Shown here: piece by piece, positions 51,001 to 63,000 of the stretch
Numbering within the stretch: position 1 is the first letter of the stretch
Layout: every line of letters starts with the position of its first letter
Assembly (NCBI RefSeq): GCF_049243985.1
Contig: NC_135379.1
Span: 19,552,001 to 19,616,000 of the forward strand
Reading direction: 5' to 3'
Length of the DNA stretch: 64,000 nucleotides
From: Paroedura picta
Taxonomy: Eukaryota > Chordata > Lepidosauria > Squamata > Gekkonidae
Position numbers and translations under genes: made by a program
Notes under the pieces: model-generated
The model's database searches: none
The model's input: the letters and a program-made list of their open reading frames with translations, nothing else
What the model was told of the DNA's origin: nothing

Positions 51001-54000
51001 ATTTATAGAGCATTTCTTATTCTAAAATATTTAGGGCAATTCTTCTACCCCTAAAACAGTGATATAGTTTAAACCAGGGGTAGTCAACCTGTGGTCCTTC
51101 AGATGTTCATGGACTACAATTCCCATGAGCCCCTACCAGCGTTTGCTGGCAGGAGCTCATGGGAATTGTAGTCCATGAACATCTGGAGGACCACAGGTTA
51201 ACTAACCCTGGTTTAAATGAATCAGTTACAATGTAAATACATTGAAAAGTTATGCTAAATAGCTTTCACTGGTCTGGGGTTCCCTGGAGTGGTCCATTAG
51301 GGCCACAAGCTACAAACCAGGGTCCAGAAGTCATTTAGCTATGAGTTGTGACCCAAGGCTCTTGTCCTTGGCCGTATTCTGCAGTAGCAGGGAAGCAGAG
51401 CCTCAGACTTCATCTTACAGCTGGCAGCCCTCTTCCCATAACTCTCCCATATTGCCCGCCCAATGAGTGTTCATGATTTAAAGCATAATAAGGGCAGTGT
51501 AGCTAACAAGAAATAGAAGTTGAAAGGAATGATTTACAACGGGTATATGTTCTACCCTACTAAATCCTTCTGTGACGACTTTCAGAATCACAGCTAACAA
51601 CCACTGTATTGCTGTTTACAAGTCAGAGATGAGGATTTGTCAGACCAATTTACAAGCACACAAATTATACAGGGAACCATGACTAGTTGCAGCCCTGCAT
51701 TGAGGGTACAATTTGGTGGTGTAATGGTGTGTTTTGCTTGACAGAGCTTTGAAGACAGAACTTTGAAGAAGGCCTATTTAGGCTTGAAACCCATCAGACG
51801 ACTTCTGGATAATTCCATCAGCCGTCCTTATAGCATCTTCACGCTAGTTGTTCTTTTCTGGAGCATCCTTTACATGCCATGTCCGCTAGGTGTCAGTGTC
51901 CTTTCTTTCCTTGCAACACTTGTGCTAGCGCATGTACCTGTGACTTTGTCTGTTTCAATCTGGGTTGACTTGACATGTCAATTATGATCTGGTTGGGTTA
52001 AAGGCCAAGAGGAAGAAGCGTCTTTCTCCAACCCCCTATGATGCTCTCTCTCCTGTACTTTAATTCAAACAGGGAATCAATATCCCGCTATGCTAGTCAG
52101 TAGAGAAATGGGTCCCAGCTTCACTAACCTCATACTATAGTACCCAGGTGCTTTATGCGGAATTATCGGACTAGTAGCATCTTAATTGTTTGGACTGCTG
52201 GCAGCAGGGCCATTAGGCCACTCTTCCTGTCATCAGGGAACAGCCACATTGCTCAGACGCTGTGTTAAGACCTTTAACCACCAAGCAGGGAATAGTAGAA
52301 GAGGTCCCTTTTCCACCCAGAAGGGCTCTTTGAAAGATGTTCTGCCATAACTCTTTTCTGTTGAATAGTCCCAACAGAAGTGTTGCTGCAGTCCCGAGAC
52401 TGAATAGACAATTAGTAGCGCACGAAGACAGCTTTAAGGAAATCTTGCCTGTTCATACGTAGAACTTCTGAAGAACTCGAAGATAGTAAAAAAAAAAAGA
52501 GAGTGATCATCATTTTTCAAATATATAACTGTAAAAAAATAAAATGTACATATTGGAGATCAGAGACAATTATTTGGCGGCAGCTGCCTCAACACCAAAA
52601 TGTTCTTTCCTCTTTCTTAGGAGACTAACCGAAGAAGAAGAAAGATTTATCAGAGATCAGGAAGAAAAAAGGCTGCAGTCCCTTCAGCGGTATGTTCTCG
52701 TAAGCTTAAATTTGTGGCTAGCGCTCCCTCGGAAAGGCAAATGCTGGCTCCCTGATGCAGATCTTAATCGTCTTCCACCCCATGTTTTGGCAAGGCTGTG
52801 GGTAGTGGCGTGGGGCTGGGAGAGGCAGTCTCTCGGCTTGTGGCTCATGGTCCTGCTGCCCGGCCAGCGCAGAACGTCGGGCAGCAGAACAGAATGCTAT
52901 AGTGCTGAGACAGAGCGGTCCCTGGAAATGCTGTCTGTGGCTCCGGCAATGCAAGGCATTCTGTGGCTTTTGCAACATTATGTGCTCCCAAGCTGGCTCA
53001 CTCAGGCAGGCACCCCGGTTCCCTGCACATCTGTATTCTTGCTAATTCTCATTCTCACTCTGCCAGAAGGCAGGCAAGCTGTTGTACGGTTTTTGAAAAC
53101 AGAAGAGATGTAGGAACATAACCGCAAACTACATACGCAATAAAGAATCAGTGATCTGCCGGGAGACTGGACTCCAGCAGCTTCCTTGCATGCTTGGGTT
53201 CCTCAGTGATTGGAGCAGGAATAGAATTGTGACCCCCTGCTAAACAGTCCAAAGCCGCACGGATGGCAATGAATGTCAATAAGAAAGGCCTCATGCTTAG
53301 TTCTAAGGCAAGGGATGACTAACACAGCCAGGCTTAACTATATTTTCCCCAGGATTACACTGTTGGGCCAGCATCAGTGGGGTTAAAGCTTACATGAGAA
53401 CAATCTCCCAAACAGCGTGTCGTATGTGACAGGCCTTTTGTCAGCAGATCCTCTCCTGGGACTTTTACCTCAAAATCAAGCTTGGTTTGCTGACTCTTTC
53501 CTATTAGCAGATTTGAAAAACACCTTATATCTGTGAAATGATTATTCTGTCTGTAAAACGTATGTTAAGTTGGGCATTATAGACAATGGCCTAACAACTC
53601 TAATGGAAACAGAGCTTTCTGCTTTTCTTGATTTAGGCTGCCTTTGAAAGGCACCCTTTATGTCCATTCCTTTGCCCAAAGAATACAGTACTGTGTTTAG
53701 ATTCAAATGTGCAGCCGTGTTGGTCTGAAGCAGCACAATAAAATCAGAGTCCAGTAGCACCTTTAAGACCAACAAAGATTTATTCAAGGCATGAGCTTTC
53801 GAGTGCAAGCAGGCACTCTGTGTGTACTTTGATAACACTGGAGGTCTTGAGCAGAAAATAGCGATGAGTTGGACAGAATACAATTTTCACAGAGAGAACA
53901 TCAGAGCAACTAAGCTGGATCAAACCAGAGGTCCATTTAGTTCAGCATCCTGTTTCCAGCGGTGGCCAGACCGAGGCCACAGGGAAGTTCACAAGTGTGG

Positions 54001-57000
54001 CCACCAGATGACCGCCCTCACCTGCTGCCTGCTGCCCCAGCTTCTGAATCTGGAGACCTCATTTCACCATAATGGACAATGCTGGATCTGTCCTTCATAA
54101 ATGTTGTACTAGCTTTTAAATCAATCAGGACATCCTATGGCAGGAAGTTCTACAAATCAACTACCCATTGTGTGAAGTTGGACTTCCTTTCATATGGTGA
54201 CCCCAAGTTCTAGTCTTATGGGATCAGATGAAATGTTTGTCTCTGTTTGTAATTTGGTAGACCTCAGCCATCTTTTTTTAAAGAGCCCCAGATGCTTTAG
54301 ATTTACTTCACAAGACAGGCACTCCAGACCGTGACCTCTTGCAACCCTGATCTTTTGACTGCCTGATCTGATCAGATTATTCAAAAGTATTCTATGACTG
54401 TTCAGACATCATGGTGAAGACTGGCTTGTTCTCTCCACCTGTCCAGGCTGGGCCACTAATACCCTTCTCAAGCAATCTTTCTTTCCCCCCCCCCAAAAAA
54501 AATCTGATTGCTGCTCAGGGTAATTTCATGAAATGGAGGGAGGTGATGCAGTGGCAGCTCAGCATTACAACACTGTGCATTCTTGTCTTTGTCTTACGCA
54601 GCTGTGATTGAAATAGGAAAACAGCTGGGTGAAACAAAATCCAGCAAGGAGTTTATGCTAAATGAATCCAGGGGACCCTATGAGAATCATTCAAATGTCA
54701 CTGCCATGTCCTGAATCGAGACATGAATCTCTTGCGGTTTAGTTCATGCCCTCGACATAATGCTAAATTTATTGCTGTCTCTGGGCTATTGAGTCACAGT
54801 AGATCTCCCAACAGTCCTTTCAACTTCAGCTAGTAAGATTATCAGTCCTGGAAGGTTTTTATATGTATTTATATAGACAACCTGAGGATAAAATAAAAGC
54901 TGTCCAGTCTTCTCATGTTGAAATTAATATTGCATCTGCCTGCTTACTGAATCCTTGGCAGTTACCCTGGTTTTGCCTGTTATAGATGCTAGTATTCCTA
55001 AGAAAAATGTGGTTATTATATTATATGCTCTTCATTTACTGGAAATTCACACATGTTATATAAACATTTTTGAAGGAAGGGCTGATTCAGATGCTCAGGG
55101 GTAATCAAACTGTAGCCTTCCAGATGTCCATGAACTACAATTCCCATGGACATCTGGAGGGCCGCAGGTTGACTACCCCTGTGCAGCTAGATTCTAAGTG
55201 GTATAGATGTGAGAATAACTCAACCTGCAACTTGTGATGTTAAAGTAGCCCCACTGTTGAATCTGTGTACCTCCAAACCATTCTAGACATGGGTTAGATC
55301 CATGTGCTGGTAATGTGCATATTATTGTTTAGCAGGTGTGCCAAGGCTTCTGGTCTGTCCTTCTGTTTATAAATGCTTCCTCAACAACTGTTTCCATGTC
55401 CTAACATTTTTCAGGAAACATGAAAGAAAAGCAAAGCATGATGAGATACGCAAGAAATACGGTATGTATAATGGAATGTAATTCAAACCTCAAAACCTTT
55501 TAGCTCAGTTTTTAGCCCAAAGCAACCCATTAAGAGGTCATAACTAAAACAGGCTCTTTTGAACTAGAAATTGTTGCTTGTTGGAACCATTGCTGGAACC
55601 TCTTTTCAGTTGGTTCCCAGGTACAGGAAGCAAGAGTAATTTTTAGTGGTCTAGAATGAAGTTCATAATAACTGTTCTGGTAAAAGTGGCAATAGCAGAA
55701 CCTCTCTTTTCTTCTTGATGTACCTTCCGGTGGCTCAGCTCAGAATAGTAAACCCAACAAGATTCCATATGTCTTGTGTGCACATATTAACCGAGGCAAC
55801 CAACTATGGTTAAGGATAATCATGATTAAGCAGTGCTCCTAGAATTTAGAGGTGAACTTTAATGTAATCCTATACCTCAGTGGTTTTCAACCTGGGGGTC
55901 AAACAACCCTTTCACAGGGGTTGTGGCAGGGCAAGCAACTTGGGTGGGAGGGCGCCATCTGCACAACACCCTTGCGGGGTAGATCGAGATAGAGCGTTCA
56001 TCTGTCTGGAGCAGCAGAAAAAAGTGAGATCGGCACGGTGGAACAAGAGGCAGAGCTGAACTGAGAAACCCTGGAAAAAGAACAATTTATATATAATCAT
56101 GAACAGTGGATCTTCACGCCATAGGTCAGTTTTGATTTAATTTCTGTGAAAAAACGCATAATTTTATGGTTGGGTTTCACCACAACATGAGAAACTATAT
56201 TAAAGGGTTGCAGCATTAGGAAGGTTGAGAGCCACTATTATATGTACTACTATTGTTATTGATTTCAGTGGGGTTTTGTTCTAAATATACATGCATAGGG
56301 TAGGGCTACTAATCCTACTGCTGCATTGCTCCTGAAGGGGTAGCTGTGTATCTTGCAAGAACACTAAACAGAGGAGTCTTCTGGTACAAAAGTTCTTATC
56401 CTAACATACATTTTGATAGATTAGTCTGGTGTCACAGCCATGTCCATGCTATACAGACATAACTCCATGCTTTTGATAAAGTGGGCTCTAGTCTTTGAAA
56501 AATTATCTAAAATAAGTGTGCCTCTCTTAGCTGCCCCAAGACTCCTATTTGCAAAGATAGAAAAAACAGCAAGCACAATTAGGACTCATCCGTGAAGACT
56601 GGAATGAAAAATTTTTTCTTACTAGACCAACCTTTCCCAGCTTTTTTACTGTTGAGAAACCCCTGACACACTCTTCGGGCTTCGAGAAACCTCCCAAGTG
56701 GTGTCATTTTGCAGAATATGGTTGGGAAGCAGAGCTGTGTACACTCTCACCTGGGGCCCCTCCCCTTCCCAGCCCCTCCAGGCCCATCATTGGCCATTTC
56801 AGGGGTGGGATCGACGTGTCACTCGATAAATGTTTAACAATTTTAAAATACGTACAAAAAAGTATTTAACTCCCACCCACTTGGGAAACCCTTCCAGAGC
56901 CATCAAGAAACCCTGGTTGAGGAAGTATGTGCTAAAACTTGCAAAAGAGGTATTTGGATACACGTCTAGGAACACCCATGATGCCTTCGACTATTTAAAC

Positions 57001-60000
57001 ATAAAATGATTTAAAGTCACTCAGAACAGTGGTCCCCAACCTTTTTATCACTGGGGACCGGTCAATGCTTGACAATTTTACTGAGGCCTGGGGGAGGGTA
57101 GTCTTTAGCCGAGGGACGTCGCCACTACTTGAGCCCCTGCTCTGCTTGCTTTTCTGCTGGCACCCTTGACTTCCCACCGCCTGCTGGGGAGTGCTGCCAG
57201 CAGGAAGAGGGGGAGCCGTGGCCCAGTACCGACTGATCTACGGACCGGTCCCGGTCCCCGGACCGGGGGTTGGGGACCACTGACTCAGAACACTCAAGCT
57301 TGTAGAAATCTCAGTTATAAGTGAACTGATTATGAAAAGTGTTAAGAAATGTGTGAGCCACCAATTTGATTGCTTCCCGTTCCCATTGGTATGTACTGTT
57401 CCATTGTCGGCTATGTAAGGCATCCTTTTTCCATTTCTTCCAAAACCTGGTCTTGCACTTCAGGTTCACAGGCAAGTTATAGTCTACCAGGTTCAAATAT
57501 AATGACAAGCTGTGATTTGTGTGATCAGAAGTGGGGAAGAGTATTGGAAAGCGCAAAGAAGGGGGGAGAGGAAGCACCTGATCCTCAGCTATGAACCATC
57601 AAAGCATCCTTTGCGCTTAGTGTGACCCAAGACTAATGTACCATTGACCTTGAGTAGTGGTCTGTCTTTCAGTCAGGTGGGACAAACGTCTTGAGCTGGT
57701 GCATGCATTCATATTCATTCTGGTTAGAGTTTCCCGTGCATCCCAGAGCTTAGATACATGTTTCCATGCACTCAGTTAATTCTGAGCTGTGGCCATGTTC
57801 CAGCTGGTGCTCGGTTCCTAAGTATGTGTAGAGGTTACAGGTTCTTATTTCCATGTGAATAATAAGAGCTTACTATTAGTGTTGCCAGTGCTGCAAAACT
57901 TACACTACAGAGTTCTACCTTGCCAAGCAACAGTCCCTGTATAGACTTCATTATACAGGAAAATGCTATACTGTATTGCTAAGTGTTCTTTTCATACCAG
58001 TTGTTTTTGTAATCTGGTCTGCTGCTTGTATTAGGCAAAAACTTGATATATCCAAGAATTTATTTTAATAAGCAGATCCCTTTGTGCATGGGGCGGGGGG
58101 GAGAAAGCATGCGCCCATGATTGCCCATTTGTGCTGGGAAAAGTTAAATTCTGTGGTATAAAATATGTTGATTATCTTAATATGCAAAGAAATGCATATT
58201 TGCTTGCTCAGCACAGATCTGTTTCATCTAACTTGGCATCACTATAAGTCTTGCTTAATCCCTTCAGTTTCTGAAATTCCACCAGGCAACTCCTCCTTCT
58301 CTTCACTTCCGTGGACGGGAGAACTGCTTTTTCTTTTTAATAAAGGAAACAGAATTCCACATTTTGTACTTCTCAACTTACACAATGTGACGCAGCATAT
58401 ACATCCATCTGATCACAGATGGAGGGCAGGAAAACATCTATTTGGGATCCTTTCTCAAAACTAACTTAACATAAATCATGTGCTCTTAGTTCTTAGCAGA
58501 GTAATTAAACACAAAAGCAAAAGAAGAATCCCTTGTGCTTTTTCTGGAACAATCTGCCTCTGTTTAATATCAGCCTGGTAAAGACATAATTGCACACCAC
58601 ATTTAATGATGGTCTAATATGGCTAAAAGCTATGGAGGCACTATGCTGTATTGTTTCCAGTGCCCTGCAGAGACAAGATTCTCTCTTAAATAGACAAGGA
58701 TGAATGACAGAGTGGCAAATGCTTTGTTAACCCATTGCTAAATTAAGATGATCTCGTCTGAAATGTCAGCCTTGTTTAGATGTAAGGAAATGCCTTTTCC
58801 CCCCACTTCACCCAACAGCTTTTCTGGCTCCATTTAAATGGTAATTACACATTTATAATGCATCGCAGGTGTCGCTCACTCGAGCCGCCGTCCTTTGGGA
58901 GCCCAGGAAGCAGTAGGGCCTTAATAAATGGGAATACTCCATTTGAATGGGTTCTTTGTTGCAGGGTTTGTCACTTCTTCATATGTTCTTGTATGAATAC
59001 AGTTTGATTACTCAAATTATGTGTTCCGTGCTAAACAAGTTTAGAGAAGCACTTAGCTTATTTTTCACTGGAATTAAGTTTCAAGGGGGACTGATGAATA
59101 TTTGCTGCCGCTTTTATGTTTAAAACCTGACTGCATTACAGGTTACATTTTTGTTTAGTCTCTAAAAAAATGTAGTGCTGGAATGGACAGAAAATGGATA
59201 GATTTCCACTAGTGGACCACTGGCCAATTTCTGGTGGATCCCCTTGGTGTCTGCTATGTGCTTGGTCTGTTGTAAAGAAGGTTGGATTAGGTGGGTTTGG
59301 ATATAATCCAGCAAGGCTCTTCTTGTAGTCTTGAGTAAGAGGGTCTACTCTCTTCCATTTAAATCAAATTGGTTATGCATTCAGAGGTCCAGGAACAACT
59401 AGCAATATATTCCATATGCTGGTCCATGCGCCCCATGAGTCAGTACCACATATCATGTCTCATATCCTTTCCTCCCTTTTCAAGTATTACCAAGTGAAGA
59501 AAACCCATTTATCCCGCTAAGGTTCTGAATTAAGGATCAGGTATCCCCATTCAGCAGTCATAATTTGTGTGTAGTCGCAAACACCTGCCTCAGATAATTC
59601 AGACGGCCATCAAGGTATATACTGGTGCAGGATAAAAATCTTTGCGGCTAGTTCTCTGCTTTCTTTGAAATGTCCCTGGAAAGGCACTTATCAGTACAGA
59701 ATTCCCTAAAACTAATTGCTTCATGTTAATAACAGTAACTCAGGATTCACTTTTCACCTATTGTTAGATTCCCAAATTGGAATTTCTCTCCAATAAGTGA
59801 CCTCTTTACATAATTCTCCACTGGAAAATATGAGTTGGATTCCAAGCAAAATCAGTGTTGATGTAAGGAATTTCTGTAGGGCCTATTATGCATGGCCACT
59901 GAAACAATGGCATGGAGAACGTGGAGGAGGAAGAAGCGAAGCAAACCGCTTACGCACGGAACGGGACGCAACAGCGGCAAAACCCAGAGTATCCGATTAC

Positions 60001-63000
60001 ACGCGCGGCTACTCCAGAGCCGTTTCTGGTTGCGCCCTAGTCCCGGGAAGCTCCACTTTCTTCCGCATCTCGCTAACACGGCTTTTTTGGCGGCATACGT
60101 TGACTGTGCGCCCGATTGCCGCCTGCAGCGTGCATAATTGGTGATTTTAGCCGCCGCCATTCCACCCCGAATGCGGACCTTCCACTCCGTGCATAATGGG
60201 CCTAGGTGAAGCAAGATAACTGCAGCCCCCAGTGCCCCGGAAATGCTGCTCTTGCAGGACAGGAAACCCCAGGAAGAACATTAGGGATGAATTGAAAGTT
60301 GCCGTGAGATTGGGGAATGGACAGAAATTGCCCATCAATGCACATTTTCCACTGGATCCTGTACCTCTGATAGATCTGCTACAGCCAGTATAATTTATTT
60401 TTAACAAATCAGTTGATCCTACTGGAAAACATAACTCTGTGTGATGTTATGCTGAGCCAAACTTCTGATGCTGTACCAGTGCAAATTTTTGCACAGCACA
60501 AATAAGCACATAAAGTGAGAGCTTCTGTTTTCACAGAATCATAGAGTTGGAAGGGGCCATATAGATCATCTAGTCCAACCCCCTGCTCAACGCAGGATCA
60601 GCCCAAAGCATCCAAAAAAAGTGTGTATCCAACCTTTGCTTGAAAACTGCCAGTGAGGGGGAGCTCACCACCTCCTTAGACAGCCTATTCCACTGCTGAA
60701 CTACTCTGTGAAATTTTTTCCCCTGATATCTAGCCTATATCATTGTACTTGTAGTTTAAATCCATTATGGGTTTTGCCAAAGGGGGTAGACACGTTTGCT
60801 TCACCTGCCTCCAGCAAAGCCATCTGAATGATCTTCGTCGGCTCCCTTACTATGGATGTGCAGGTCACTAGAATAGCTGGCCAGGTCTTTTCCCATCTAT
60901 GCCAGGCAAAGCTACTCATGTCCTATCTGGTCCCAGAATACCTAGCCTCAGTGATCGACTTAACGATCACCTCCAGGCTAGATTACTGTAACTCGCTTTA
61001 TGCCAGCCTTCTCTTATCCCTGACCTGAAATTTACAATTGGTCCAGAATGTGGCTGCCTGGGTCCTTAGAAGGACCCCATGGAAAGCCCACATTCGGCCT
61101 GCTCTCCAATAGGTGCACTGGATGCCAGTTGAGTTCCGGATCAGGTTTATGGTGCTCGTTCTAATCTTTAAGGCCTTACATGGTCTGGGACCTGCGTACC
61201 TGAGGGGCCACCTCTCTGAATATGCCTCCCAAAGAGCACTTTGCTCAGCAAATTTCAACTTGCTGCTGGTCCCTGATCCCAGAGAAGTGCACTTGACCTT
61301 TCTCAGCCCTGGCTCCAGCTTGGTAAAATGAGCTGCCAGCAGAGGCCCTGGGCCCCTACAGAACTTCCCAAAGTTTTGAAGGGCCTGCGAAACTGCACTC
61401 TTCCCCCAGGCATTTGGCTGAAGCCAAGGGTTCTGTTTTATGAGCTGAATGGGCCTGGCTCCAGCCATCCGAGCCTGGTTGAAAACTGGAATTCTGTCTG
61501 TGTGACCCCAGGCTCATTGGGGAGGCTAAAATGATGGACCGTGCTCTTTGTTAAATAATTTTAAGTCAATCAATTTTAGTATTTTAATGACATTATAATT
61601 ACTGTATGGGGATTTTAATTGTGAAACTTGTAAGCTGCCCTGAGCCACTTTGGAGAGGAGCGGCCTAGAAGCTTGACAAACAAATAAAATTCTGAGTAAA
61701 GCACATTGTCAGTGATGGACTCCTGGAATATCTTTGTTAAGAATTCTAGCTTATTTGGCCAAACTGATTGAATCATGAACCACCCATTCTCCAGAGGGAG
61801 CAATTGAGCTCTGCTGGTCCCATTATTCAAGAGAGTCAAGAGGCACTCTGTAGTGTAATTATCAGCAGCCACCCAAGCATGGTACAGAAGCCACCATCGC
61901 TTCCCAAGTTCCAGTGTAGTAGTTATGATCTACCAGCTCTCAGAGCTTCACGAATCCCTTGAATCCTGGTCTGAAGAAAAAGATTAGCTTCTAGGTAAGT
62001 GCCAGACAAACTGGGAACTAATCTTGAGTTCACAAGTGAACACTGCTCTTCATTGCAAGCGATGAAAATCCACCCCACCCGATGTGATCATGCTTTGGCC
62101 TGATGGTATTCCAGTTGGCTGGCCAGTGACCTAGATGTTTTGGAATTGCTGTCACTATCCTCTGCAGTATGTGTGTTTGCTTGATTGCTGGAGTTATACG
62201 GAGCTATTTGATTTGCAAGGATCTTTTCTCTTGAAATAGCCTCTGCATTATGTAGTTGGAGTTTGTGAAGTGAGACTGTGATAGGAGTAGAGGTGTCCTG
62301 GTCCCTTGTAACAAAACAATTCTAAATTATAAATAAGAGTGCCTGTAAATGAATACAGATGCAGATGCATTCCTTTATTTATTTTTTTTGTCTGTAATGG
62401 TAGATCTGGGCTGGGAATACTGTGCGGTTCTGGGCATACTTCTCCATATTTTTGCTCTAGCAGTGTGGAACTTGTTTTCTAGGTGGTTTCTGTTTATGAC
62501 GTTGCTGCAGCAGCGTAATGTGTTGGCAGACACACTGGGTGAGATTTGTGTTGGCCTCAGCACTGAAGCACAGCTCAGATGATTTTGCATGCTTATGTAA
62601 TGTATGGAAATGTATGGAAAGCAAGCACACTCGGGAATTGCGTATACGAACACAATCCTGATGCATCCCTGGAGCTTATATCTGCAAGATTGTAGCTCAA
62701 TAAGGTGCTAGAGACCTGTGTGCAGTTGGACTTTCCAAACACTATGTTTGGACTTTGAAGATGACTAAGAAGGCCTGGAGAATCATTGTCCATGGGGTCG
62801 CGATGGGTCGGACACGACTTTGCACCTAACAACAAGTGTCGTTTATTGGAAAACATCAGTAGATTGAATAAGGAATGTTTATGAAGTGATGCTTACCGTT
62901 ACCTATCTTTTGTATGTACTGGTGTGATTTCTGTCGATTAAGAAGAAATCTTTTCCCAGTTCAAAGTGCATTTGACGCTGCATTTGCCATGAATCGTACC

